From the NCBI GenBank assembly GCA_030263805.2, contig CP136010.1, positions 3,735,001 to 3,799,000 of the forward strand: a DNA stretch of 64,000 bases. Reading direction: 5' to 3'. A program made the position numbers and the translations under genes. Position 1 is the stretch's first letter, and every line of letters starts with the position of its first letter. The stretch is from Pseudomonas sp. FeN3W. GTDB lineage: Bacteria; Pseudomonadota; Gammaproteobacteria; Pseudomonadales; Pseudomonadaceae. Below, piece after piece: positions 28,234 to 36,770 of the stretch. The notes under the pieces were generated by a model. That model made no database searches and was not told where the DNA came from. It saw only the letters and a program-made list of their open reading frames with translations.

Positions 28234-29274
28234 TCAGGCTCCCGAGTCTCCCCCTGCTTCGCGCTCGAGCAACGCCGCCTTGCGCTCCAGCCCCCAGCGG
28301 TAGCCGGTCAGCGCGTTCTGGCTGCCGACCACACGATGGCAGGGCACCAGCAGGCCGACGGGGTTGCTGGCGCAGGCACGGGCGATTGCGCGGGCGTGGC
28401 TGCCGAGGCTTGCTGCCAGCTCACCGTAGCGCCGCGTCTCGCCGGCAGGAATCTGCTGTAGCGCCTGCCAGACACGCTGCTGGAAGGCGGTGCCGCGCAG
28501 ATCGAGCGGTAGCTGGGCGGCACGTTGCGGTTCTTCCAGCTGGCTGACGATTGCCTGCAGCCATTCACCCAGGCCTTCCTGATCGCGCTGCAGCAGCGCC
28601 GCGGCAAAACGGGAGCGCAGCTCGTCTTCCAGCGCTGTCTGGTCGTCGCCGAACAGCAGGGCGCAGATGCCTTTGTCGCTGGCTGCGACCAGCAGCAGGC
28701 CGAGTGGGCAGGGCGCCAGGGCGTAGCGCAGGGTTTCACCCGCCCCTTTGCGTCGGCGTTGGGCCGGCGTCAGCGCCTGCGTATCCGCATAGGGTGCCCG
28801 CGTGCCGGAGCAGCCGGCGGCGAGGGCGGCATCGAGCACCGAGTCGGCCACGGCCAGGTGGCTTTCCAGACGTTCGCGGCGGCGGGCCGCTGACCAGGCC
28901 CGCGGGGTCATGCCGGTGCGCGCCTTGAACGCCCGAGACAGGTAGGCCGGGGACAGACCGATGCGCGCGGCCAGTTGTTGCAGCGGCAGCGGTGCCTCGG
29001 TTTCGTCGAGCAGGCGGCAGGCGGCGATCACCAGCGCATCGAGCTGCTCGTTCGGGCTCGGGCCGCAAGGCGAACAGCGGCGACATGGCCGGTAACCGGC
29101 GGCCTGGGCTGCCGCTGGATCGGTGTAGAACGTCGTCCGCTCGCGAGCTGGCCGGCGTGCCGGGCAGCTGGGTCGGCAGAAAATACCGGTCGAGCGTACG
29201 GCGAACACGAAGCGGCCATCGAAGGCGGCATCGCGTTCGCATAGCGCTTGCCAGCAGCGGTCCTGGTCGAGCAT
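28234..29274 (-). CDS. ada: Bifunctional Ada: methyl-phosphotriester/O6-methylguanine-DNA methyltransferase and activator
   Basis: A 346-residue protein. I choose ATG 29274 because GGGGAG precedes it and the zinc domain follows directly. The N-terminal zinc domain has the four cysteines C33, C37, C64 and C67, matching E. coli C38/C42/C69/C72, where C38 accepts methyl from phosphotriesters. An AraC helix-turn-helix follows (about 85-170). The C-terminal methyltransferase has the acceptor cysteine in PCHRV (C312). It repairs alkylated DNA and, once methylated, activates the adaptive response. Divergent from the RIO kinase gene. Confidence 0.94.
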   Translation of the reverse strand: MLDQDRCWQALCERDAAFDGRFVFAVRSTGIFCRPSCPARRPARERTTFYTDPAAAQAAGYRPCRRCSPCGPSPNEQLDALVIAACRLLDETEAPLPLQQLAARIGLSPAYLSRAFKARTGMTPRAWSAARRRERLESHLAVADSVLDAALAAGCSGTRAPYADTQALTPAQRRRKGAGETLRYALAPCPLGLLLVAASDKGICALLFGDDQTALEDELRSRFAAALLQRDQEGLGEWLQAIVSQLEEPQRAAQLPLDLRGTAFQQRVWQALQQIPAGETRRYGELAASLGSHARAIARACASNPVGLLVPCHRVVGSQNALTGYRWGLERKAALLEREAGGDSGA

Positions 29275-29428
29275 GGCGCGACTCCCCTGATTGATGCTGC
29301 GATTGTCGGTCCTGACCGGACCTGCGCCAATCCAAAGCGTGCTTTCAAAGTCGGGGAGCATGGAAGCCACCCCGTGATTGCCGTAACCTGCAGCATCGCC
29401 CTGACCGAGAAGGACCTGCAAGCCGCTG

Positions 29429-30319
29429 ATGAAAACGCCTAAACGACTCGAACCGCTGATCGAGGATGGCCTGATCGACGAGGTGCTGCGGCCGCTGATG
29501 AGCGGCAAGGAAGCAGCGGTATACGTGGTGCGCTGTGGCGATGAGCTGCGTTGCGCCAAGGTCTACAAGGAAGCCAATAAGCGCAGCTTCCGCCAGGCCG
29601 TGAAATACCAGGAAGGCCGCAAGGTGCGCAGCAGCCGCGATGCGCGTGCCATGGCCAAGGGCTCCAAGCACGGGCGCAAGGAGAAGGAGGACAACTGGCA
29701 GAACGCCGAGGTTGCGGCGCTGTTCCGCCTGGCCGACGCCGGCGTGCGCGTCCCCAAGCCCTACGACTTCCTCGACGGCGTGCTGCTGATGGAGATGATC
29801 GCCGGCGAGGATGGCGATGCCGCGCCGCGACTGAACGACGTAGATCTGCATCCGGACGATGCCCGCGAATTCCATGCGTTCATGATTCACGAAGTGGTCA
29901 AGATGCTCTGTGCGGGGCTGGTGCACGGCGACCTGTCGGAATTCAACGTGCTGCTCGACGAGCACGGCCCGGTGATCATCGACCTGCCGCAGGCGGTGGA
30001 TGCGGCCGGCAACAACCATGCGTTCGAAATGCTCGAGCGCGATGTCGGCAACATGGCCGCCTATTTCGGACGCTTTGCGCCGGAACTCAAGTTCACCCGT
30101 TACGCCAAGGAGATGTGGGCGCTGTACGAGCAGGGCAAGCTGACCACCGAGACCGAGCTGACCGGGGAATTTGCCGAGCCCGAAGATGCCGCGGATATCG
30201 CTGCGGTAATGCGGGAGATCAAGGCCACGCTGGCCGAGCAGGCGCGGCGGGAGGCCTTGCGCGGCGCGGACGATGCGCCGAAGGATGAGCCGCCGGAGCC
30301 GCCGTGGATGAGAGGCTGA
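29429..30319 (+). CDS. RIO1-type serine protein kinase
   Basis: A 296-residue protein kinase-like protein. The ATP site is SGKEAAVYVV with the catalytic lysine in CAKVYKE; the catalytic loop is LVHGDLSEFNVLL, and the metal-binding aspartate is in VIIDLPQAVD. The flexible loop between (about 50-90) is lysine/arginine rich (AKGSKHGRKEKED). RIO kinases act in ribosome assembly in archaea and eukaryotes; the role of bacterial members is poorly known. The C-terminal tail is acidic and proline-rich. The N-terminal winged helix of eukaryotic RIO2 is absent. Confidence 0.9.
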   Translation: MKTPKRLEPLIEDGLIDEVLRPLMSGKEAAVYVVRCGDELRCAKVYKEANKRSFRQAVKYQEGRKVRSSRDARAMAKGSKHGRKEKEDNWQNAEVAALFRLADAGVRVPKPYDFLDGVLLMEMIAGEDGDAAPRLNDVDLHPDDAREFHAFMIHEVVKMLCAGLVHGDLSEFNVLLDEHGPVIIDLPQAVDAAGNNHAFEMLERDVGNMAAYFGRFAPELKFTRYAKEMWALYEQGKLTTETELTGEFAEPEDAADIAAVMREIKATLAEQARREALRGADDAPKDEPPEPPWMRG

Positions 30320-30405
30320 TCGGCAGTCTCTGGCAGGAGCCGGAGACTGCCGGTTCTGTTTTGCGAACGGATTGGAGGTTCCAAGGCTTCTGCTAGCTAG
30401 GGTCT

Positions 30406-31887
30406 TCAGTGCGTCGGTTGCTCTGTAGACCTTACCCCGGCATCCATGGACTCCGCGGACTCCGCCTTCCACCCACCGCCCAACGCCACATACAACGCCA
30501 CCTGCGCCGTCGCCAGCGCGGTCCGCCCTTCCAGCGCCCGCTGGCGGGCCTGCAGCGCACCGCGCTGGGCGTCCAGCACTTCGCTCAGGTTCGCCTCACC
30601 CAGCTCGTAGCTGCGCTGCGCCAGTCGATGCGCCCGTTCACGGTGCTCGCGGGTGCGGCTGAGCGATGCGTGCCTGCGCTGTTGACCGGCCATCCTCGTC
30701 AGGCCCCGCTCGACCTCTTCCAGTGCGCGGGCCAGGGCCTGCTCGAAGGCGACGTAAGCCGTCTCGCCCTCGGCATCGGCCAGGTCGATGGCGGCGCCGC
30801 GGCGTGGATAGTCCAGCAGCGGCAGGCCGAAGGTGGCGCCGACCCGGGCGAAGTTCGAGGCGCCGGATATTGCGTCTCCCAGGGCGAAGCCGGAGCGACC
30901 CACGGCGGCCTGTACCGCCAGCTTGGGGAACAGGTCGCGGCGGGCAGCCAGCGACTGCAGCTGCGCAGCGTCCAGCCGTGCGGCTTCGGCGATCAGATCC
31001 GGACGGCGGCGCAGCAGGTCGATGGGCTGGCCGGGGGCGATGCGCTGCTCGGCCAGTGGCACCGGCGCGCTGGCGGCGAGACGTGCGGCGGTGCTGCCCG
31101 GCGGCTCGGCGAGCAGGGTGTCCAGCGCCAGCTGCGCTTCGGCCAGATGGATATCCAGCTCGTCCAGATCGGCTTCCAGCGACGCGCGCTCGGCGGATGT
31201 GGCCTCCACATCCAACCGGGTCACTTCGCCGGCGTAGAACAGCAGTCCGGCGATACGCTCCAGCTCGCGCGCCACTTCGATGCCTTCGACCAGCAAGGCG
31301 TGCTGGCCCTGCAACGCGCGCAGCTGCAGATAGCCCTGGGCAGTATTCGAGGCCACGGCCAGGCGCGCGGCGATCGTCTGTGCTTCGGCCGAGCGCAGCT
31401 GCTGGGCCGCGCTGTCACGCCGCGCACGGGTGGCGCCGAACAGGTCCAGTTCCCAGGTCGCCTGCAGCGCCAGCTCCCAGGTATCGAAGCTGATCACGTC
31501 ATCGTCCGGGATGATGTCGGCCAGTGGGCTGTCGGGTTCGGCTTCCTGATCGTTCTCGTTCCACTGGCGGCTGGCCGAACCGGGCAGGTCGAAGCTCGGC
31601 AGCAGGCCGGCGCGCGACTGGCGCAGCTGGGCTCGCGCCGCGCTGACGCGCGCCATGGCCAGACGCACGTCGTGGTTCTGCTGCATGGCGCGGCTGACCA
31701 GCGCGCTGAGCTGCGGGTCGTCGAACTGGCGCCACCAGGCAGCCAGCGTCTCGGCATCCGCCGCGTGCTGGCCGGCGGCGCTGAACCAGGCCTCCGGCAG
31801 CTGCGGCTCGGGGTGTTGCGGTGCGCTGGAGCAGGCGCCCAGGGCCAGAACGAGCAGAAGCGGGGCGGCCAGAGCCTTGGTGCTCAT
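30406..31887 (-). CDS. RND efflux outer membrane lipoprotein (OprM/NodT family)
   Basis: A 493-residue lipoprotein precursor with a signal ending LALGACSS, acylated at Cys19. Two OEP repeats follow (about 60-250 and 270-470), the TolC-like fold that forms a trimeric exit duct. It is the last gene of a three-gene operon; its ATG overlaps the stop of the RND gene (ATGA). The substrate is unknown. Confidence 0.93.
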   Translation of the reverse strand: MSTKALAAPLLLVLALGACSSAPQHPEPQLPEAWFSAAGQHAADAETLAAWWRQFDDPQLSALVSRAMQQNHDVRLAMARVSAARAQLRQSRAGLLPSFDLPGSASRQWNENDQEAEPDSPLADIIPDDDVISFDTWELALQATWELDLFGATRARRDSAAQQLRSAEAQTIAARLAVASNTAQGYLQLRALQGQHALLVEGIEVARELERIAGLLFYAGEVTRLDVEATSAERASLEADLDELDIHLAEAQLALDTLLAEPPGSTAARLAASAPVPLAEQRIAPGQPIDLLRRRPDLIAEAARLDAAQLQSLAARRDLFPKLAVQAAVGRSGFALGDAISGASNFARVGATFGLPLLDYPRRGAAIDLADAEGETAYVAFEQALARALEEVERGLTRMAGQQRRHASLSRTREHRERAHRLAQRSYELGEANLSEVLDAQRGALQARQRALEGRTALATAQVALYVALGGGWKAESAESMDAGVRSTEQPTH

Positions 31888-34800
31888 GCGGTTTCCTCCG
31901 GGCGCACTTTCATGAACAGCAGATACAGGCAGGGCACCGCGAGCAGGGTCAGCAAGGTGGCGAAGCCCAGGCCGCCCATGATGGTCACGGCCATGTTGGC
32001 GAAGAACGGGTCGAACAACAGCGGTACCATGCCCAGCACCGTGGTGCCGGCGGCCATCATCACCGGGCGCAGGCGCGAGGCCGAAGCTTCGATGATGGCG
32101 GTCAGGCGCGGCACCTCATTGCTGATCTGCCGGTCGATCTCGTCCACCAGCACCACGGCATTCTTGATCAGCATGCCGGTGAGGCTGAGCAGACCGAGCA
32201 GCGCCATGAAGCCGAACGCCTGACCGGTGAGCAGCAGGCCGAAGCTCACGCCGCAGATGGCCATGGGCACCACCAGCCAGATCATCAGCGGCTGGCGCAC
32301 CTTGGCGAACAGCAGCACGGTGACCAGCACCATCGCCAGGTAGGGCACCGCCAGCGTGCTGGCGAGCGCCTGCTGGGCATCGGAGGACTGCTCGTAGTCG
32401 CCGCCCCATTTCAGGCTGTAGTTGACCGGCAGTTCGATACCCTCGATCAGCGGGCGGATGCGCTGGTGCGCCTCGTTGGTGTTCTCGCCGTCGCGTGGTT
32501 CGGCGCGGATGGAGATTGTCCGCTCGCGGTCGTAGCGCACGATGATGCTGTCCTCGCTGACCGGCTCGATGCCGTCGGCGACCTGCGCCAGCGGCACGTA
32601 GCCGGTGCCGGCGGGGCTCCAGATCAGCCGTTGCAGCAGGTCGTCGCTGCCGATGCGGTCCTCCGGCGCGGCGCGCAGCAAGACCGGGATCAGCTCGTCG
32701 CGTTCGCGCAGCAGGCTGACCCGCTGGCCCTCGCTGCCGGCGGCCAGGGCTCGCGCCACGGCCTGGCGCGTCAGGCCGGCATCGGCGAGGCGATCCAGTG
32801 CCAGTTGCGGACGCAGTACCAGCACCTGCTGGCGCCAGTCGTCGCGCACGTTGAACACCTTGCCCTCATCCTGCAGCCGCTTGCGACCCTCGGCGGAAAT
32901 GTCCCGCAGTACCTCGATATCCGGGCCGCTGATGCGCGCCTCCAGCTTGGCCTCGGCATTGGGGCCGAACATGAACTGCGCGGCCGAGACGTCGGCCGAG
33001 GGATAGCGTTGCGGCAGCTGTTGGTTGATCTGCCGCACCAGCCTGCCGATCAGCTCGGCCTCCTCGGTGCGCACGAGAAAGTGCATCAGCGAGGCGTTCG
33101 GCTGCTCCGGCATATAGGTCAGCATGAAGCGCGAGGCGCCGGCGCCGATGAAACTGGACACCTCGCTCACCCCCTCCAGCTCCGTCAGATACGCCTCCAC
33201 GTCAGAGGCGGTCTGTGCGGTCTCGCGGATATGCGTGCCTTGCGGCAGGAACAGGTTGACGTAGAACAGCGGCGTGCTCGACGGCGGGAAGAAGCTCTGC
33301 GGCAAGCGGGTGAACAGCACCATGCTGACCACCGTCAGCACCACCAGCACGCCGACCGTCAGCCAGGGCCGGTGCAGCACGCCACCGGCCAGCCGCCGAT
33401 AGCGGTTGTACCAGGGGCCGTTGTAGGCGGCGTCGGGGTCCTCGTCGGTCTTGGCGTTGCGCAGCAGGTAATGACCGAACAGCGGCACCAGCAGCAACGC
33501 CAGCAGCCAGCTGAGCAGCAGCGACACGGCGATGACGAAGAACAGCGAGAAGAGGAACTCGCCGGTGGTGTCCTGGGATAGACCAATGCCGGCGAAGGCG
33601 AGGATGCCGATGATGGTGGCGCCGAGCAGCGGCCACTGCGTCTGTTGCAGCGTTTCCTGTGAGGCTTCGAGGATGCTCTTGCCCTGGCGCTGGCGCACCA
33701 GCATGCCGTCGCAGACCACGACCGCATTGTCGACCAGCATGCCCATGGCGATGATCAGTGCGCCGAGGGAAATTCGCTCCAACTCGATGCCCGCCAGCCA
33801 CATCACCAGCAGCGTGCCGAGCACGGTGAGAAACAGCACCGCGCCAATGATGACGCCGGCGCGCAGACCCATGGCGATGCACAGCACGCCGACCACGATG
33901 GCCACCGAGAGGAACACGTTGAGCGCGAAGCTGTTCACCGACTCATCGACGATCTGGTGCTGCTCGTACAGCGGATGCAGTTCGGCGCCCAGTGGCATGC
34001 GGTGTTCGATGGCCTGCAACGCCGCTTCGACGCTGTGTCCGACCTCGACGATATTCGCTCCGGAGACCCCGCTGACGCCCAGGGTTAGTGCCGCCTGGCC
34101 GTTGTGGCGGATGATCTGCCGCGGCCGCTCGGCGTAGTCGCGCGACAGCTTGGCGATGGCGCCCAGCTCGACCCGCTGCGCGCCCTGGCCGACCGGCAAT
34201 GCGCGCAGCTCTTCGAGCGAATCGAAGGCGCCGCTCGGGCGCAGGCGCACGAAGTACTCGCCGGCATGCACGCCGCCGGCATCTACCGCGGCATCGGTAT
34301 CGGCCAGCGCCGCCGCGATCTCGTCGGGGGCGATGCCCATCGCGGCCAGCTGCGCCTGGTCGACTTCCACGAGGATGCGCTCTTCCTGCACGCCGGCGAT
34401 CTCGACCTTGCCGACGCCGTCGGCGGCCACCAGCGCGCGGCGCAGATCCTTGGTCGTTTCGTGGAGCTCCTTTAGCGTCAGGCCATCGCCGGTCAGCGCG
34501 TAGAAGATGCCGTAGACGTCGCCGAAATCATCGTTGACCTGCGGCGGTTCGATCCCCGGCGGCAGGTCGCCCTGGGCATCGTTGATCTTGTTGCGCAGCT
34601 CGTCCCAGATCTGCGGTAGCGCATCGCCGTCGTAGCGGTCCTGCATCTCCACGCGAATCTCGGCGATGCCCGGCATCGAGCGTGAGCGGAGCTCCTTGAT
34701 CTGCGACATCTGCTGGATCGCGCTTTCCAGCGGTTCGGTCACCTGCTGTTCGACCTCCAGCGCCGTGGCGCCGGGATACTGCACGTTGACGATGGCCTGC

Positions 34801-34928
34801 TTGATGGTGAATTCCGGGTCTTCCAGGCGGCCGATCTCGAAGAAGGCGAGGGTGCCGCCGAGCAGGCAGATCAGTATCAGAATCCAGATGTTGACCGGGC
34901 GGGTGATGGCGTAGCGGGCGAAATCCAT
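31884..34928 (-). CDS. RND multidrug-type efflux permease
   Basis: A 1014-residue inner-membrane pump. ATG 34928 gives the usual start MDFARYAITRPVNIWILIL. Twelve transmembrane helices are arranged around two large periplasmic loops. The TM4 proton-relay region reads GMLVDNAVVVCDGM, with the second aspartate of the usual pair replaced, which is common in this subgroup (known from proteins annotated as hydrophobe/amphiphile efflux). It lies 4 bp after the adaptor gene and overlaps the outer membrane gene. Substrate unknown; no regulator gene adjoins the operon. Confidence 0.93.
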   Translation of the reverse strand: MDFARYAITRPVNIWILILICLLGGTLAFFEIGRLEDPEFTIKQAIVNVQYPGATALEVEQQVTEPLESAIQQMSQIKELRSRSMPGIAEIRVEMQDRYDGDALPQIWDELRNKINDAQGDLPPGIEPPQVNDDFGDVYGIFYALTGDGLTLKELHETTKDLRRALVAADGVGKVEIAGVQEERILVEVDQAQLAAMGIAPDEIAAALADTDAAVDAGGVHAGEYFVRLRPSGAFDSLEELRALPVGQGAQRVELGAIAKLSRDYAERPRQIIRHNGQAALTLGVSGVSGANIVEVGHSVEAALQAIEHRMPLGAELHPLYEQHQIVDESVNSFALNVFLSVAIVVGVLCIAMGLRAGVIIGAVLFLTVLGTLLVMWLAGIELERISLGALIIAMGMLVDNAVVVCDGMLVRQRQGKSILEASQETLQQTQWPLLGATIIGILAFAGIGLSQDTTGEFLFSLFFVIAVSLLLSWLLALLLVPLFGHYLLRNAKTDEDPDAAYNGPWYNRYRRLAGGVLHRPWLTVGVLVVLTVVSMVLFTRLPQSFFPPSSTPLFYVNLFLPQGTHIRETAQTASDVEAYLTELEGVSEVSSFIGAGASRFMLTYMPEQPNASLMHFLVRTEEAELIGRLVRQINQQLPQRYPSADVSAAQFMFGPNAEAKLEARISGPDIEVLRDISAEGRKRLQDEGKVFNVRDDWRQQVLVLRPQLALDRLADAGLTRQAVARALAAGSEGQRVSLLRERDELIPVLLRAAPEDRIGSDDLLQRLIWSPAGTGYVPLAQVADGIEPVSEDSIIVRYDRERTISIRAEPRDGENTNEAHQRIRPLIEGIELPVNYSLKWGGDYEQSSDAQQALASTLAVPYLAMVLVTVLLFAKVRQPLMIWLVVPMAICGVSFGLLLTGQAFGFMALLGLLSLTGMLIKNAVVLVDEIDRQISNEVPRLTAIIEASASRLRPVMMAAGTTVLGMVPLLFDPFFANMAVTIMGGLGFATLLTLLAVPCLYLLFMKVRPEETA

Positions 34929-34932
34929 CGGC

Positions 34933-36012
34933 TCAGTTCCGCTCCTTCGCTTCGATCGGTTGGTCTTCGTGCAGCTTGCTGCCGCCAGCGACGATGATCG
35001 GCAGCTGCGCCTGCAGGCCCTCGCCACGGATCAGTGCCTGATCGCCTTCAACCTGCTGCAGGTCCACGGCCAGCCGCCGCGCGCGGCCATCGTCCGCCTG
35101 CCAGATGAAATGCTGGCCGTCGCTGCCGGTCTGCAGCGCCGACAACGGCAGGCGAAAGGCGTCATGGGTCGTCTGCGGCTGCGCCGGACGTTCGATGCTG
35201 ACGCGCATGGCCATGCCCGGCAGCAGGTTGTAATCCTCCGGCGGCTCGCCCTGCAGCACCAGGCGGTAGGTGCGCGCGCCTTCACGCGGCTGCGTGCTGT
35301 GCTCCTTGTAGCGCAGCGGCAGGCGCAGGTCGGCGATCACCAGCTCGCCTTCGGCCTGCAGGTCGGGGCCGAGCGGAATGCTCAAGGCTGCGGTTTCCGG
35401 CAGGTCGACGCTGACTTCGATATGGCCGTTGTTCTGCATTTCGAAGACCGGCGTGCCTACCGCGACCACCATGTCCGGCTCGGCCAGACGGCGCGCCACC
35501 ACGCCATCGAACGGCGCGTTCAGCGTGCTGTGGTCGAGGTCGCGCTGGGCGCTGTCGCGCGCCACCCGTGCCGCCACGGTGTTGGCTTGCAGCGCTTCGA
35601 TGGCGGCGGGGGCGAGAATGCCCTCGGCGAGGAGGGTGCGCTTGCGCGCCAGATCCGCTTCCAGTTGACGCAGGCGTGCCTCGGCTTCGCGCATCTGCAG
35701 GCGATAGTCGGTGCGATCCAGCTGTGCCAGCGCTTGCCCGCGGCGCACCCGCGTGCCTTCGTCGACCAGGATGCGCTCGATACGCCCGGCCACCTCGAAT
35801 GACAGCTGCGTGGAGGTCACGCTCTGCACCACGCCGGAGAAGCGCAGCGCCTCGGCTTTCGGTGCGGCCGCCTGCAACGGCTCGACCAGGGCCACCCGTG
35901 GCGGCTCGGGTGCCGGCTCGGCCTCCGAGGAACAACCACCGAGCAGCGGCAGCGCACAGACGATGATCCTCAACCAGGCACGGGACGCTGGGAATGCTCG
36001 CGTTGACGTCAT
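34933..36012 (-). CDS. RND efflux periplasmic adaptor (membrane fusion lipoprotein)
   Basis: A 359-residue protein. ATG 36012, with AGGAG upstream, gives a signal ending LPLLGGC (lipid-modified Cys27). Order of domains: lipoyl/barrel-sandwich part (about 70-95, FEVAGRIERILVDEGTRVRRGQ), alpha-hairpin coiled coil (about 100-165), second lipoyl half (LNAPFDGVVARRLAEPDMVV), beta-barrel and membrane-proximal domain. It joins the RND pump to the outer duct. First gene of the operon; the promoter should lie in the 36013-36258 gap. Confidence 0.93.
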   Translation of the reverse strand: MTSTRAFPASRAWLRIIVCALPLLGGCSSEAEPAPEPPRVALVEPLQAAAPKAEALRFSGVVQSVTSTQLSFEVAGRIERILVDEGTRVRRGQALAQLDRTDYRLQMREAEARLRQLEADLARKRTLLAEGILAPAAIEALQANTVAARVARDSAQRDLDHSTLNAPFDGVVARRLAEPDMVVAVGTPVFEMQNNGHIEVSVDLPETAALSIPLGPDLQAEGELVIADLRLPLRYKEHSTQPREGARTYRLVLQGEPPEDYNLLPGMAMRVSIERPAQPQTTHDAFRLPLSALQTGSDGQHFIWQADDGRARRLAVDLQQVEGDQALIRGEGLQAQLPIIVAGGSKLHEDQPIEAKERN

Positions 36013-36258
36013 CGTGGCTCCTATCTGATCGGCGTTGCGGGCGTGCGGGCACCCGTTGGGACTGACAGTAGAGTCCCGCGTCTGCGCAGGAGTTCGCTGG
36101 CGATGTTCGTAGAAGTGAGGTGACCGGGCGGTCGACTTCTGCCGAGGCTCTGCCACACTCAAGGGTGCGCGGCTGCGGCTCTGCGGCGCTTGACCGTCGT
36201 GAACTCAGCGGGGATGCTTGCCCGCTGTTGAAGGCGCATCACTCATGGGGAATACGCA

Positions 36259-36726
36259 ATGCAAGGCCAGGCACCGGTAATCGACTATCTGAAGGAGCTG
36301 TTGCGCGGCGAATTGGCGGCGCGCGATCAGTATTTCCTGCATTCGCGGATGTACGCCGACTGGGGCTTCAGCAAGCTCTACGAGCGCATCAATCACGAGA
36401 TGGAAGAAGAGACGCAGCACGCCGATGCACTGTTGCAGCGCATCCTCTTTCTCGAAGGCATCCCGGACATGACGCCGGAACCGATCAATCCGGGGCACAG
36501 CGTGCCGGACATGCTGCGCAACGACCTGGCGCTGGAGTACAAGGTGCGTGCCGCGCTGGCCCAGGGCATCGCGCTGGCCGAACAGCATGGCGACTACGCG
36601 ACCCGTGACATGCTGGCGCTGCAGCTGCACGACACCGAGGAAGACCACGCCTACTGGCTCGAGCAGCAGCTCGGCCTGATCGACCGCATCGGTCTGCAGA
36701 ACTACCTGCAATCCCAGGCCAGCTGA
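36259..36726 (+). CDS. ftnA: Non-haem bacterial ferritin (FtnA type, often annotated bacterioferritin)
   Basis: A 155-residue four-helix ferritin subunit; 24-mers store iron as ferric mineral in the cytoplasm. Di-iron ligands are in place (E18, E51, H54, and later E94, E127, H130 by family alignment). Residue 52, the haem-ligating methionine of true bacterioferritins, is threonine here, which matches P. aeruginosa FtnA (formerly BfrA), shown to be a ferritin without haem. The ATG has an upstream GGGG-AATAC region, not a strong ribosome site. Monocistronic, with a hairpin after the stop. Confidence 0.92.
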   Translation: MQGQAPVIDYLKELLRGELAARDQYFLHSRMYADWGFSKLYERINHEMEEETQHADALLQRILFLEGIPDMTPEPINPGHSVPDMLRNDLALEYKVRAALAQGIALAEQHGDYATRDMLALQLHDTEEDHAYWLEQQLGLIDRIGLQNYLQSQAS

Positions 36727-36734
36727 GCCCTCGA

Positions 36735-36763
36735 CCCCGCGAGGCATGGCCTGCCTCGCGGGG
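36735..36763. terminator. Hairpin between ftnA and a convergent chemoreceptor gene
   Basis: CCCCGCGAGGCA (36735-36746) pairs exactly with TGCCTCGCGGGG (36752-36763) around a 5-nt loop, 9 bp after the ftnA stop and 7 bp from the end of the opposite gene. It can serve both. Confidence 0.7.
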
Positions 36764-36770
36764 CGTTCCA

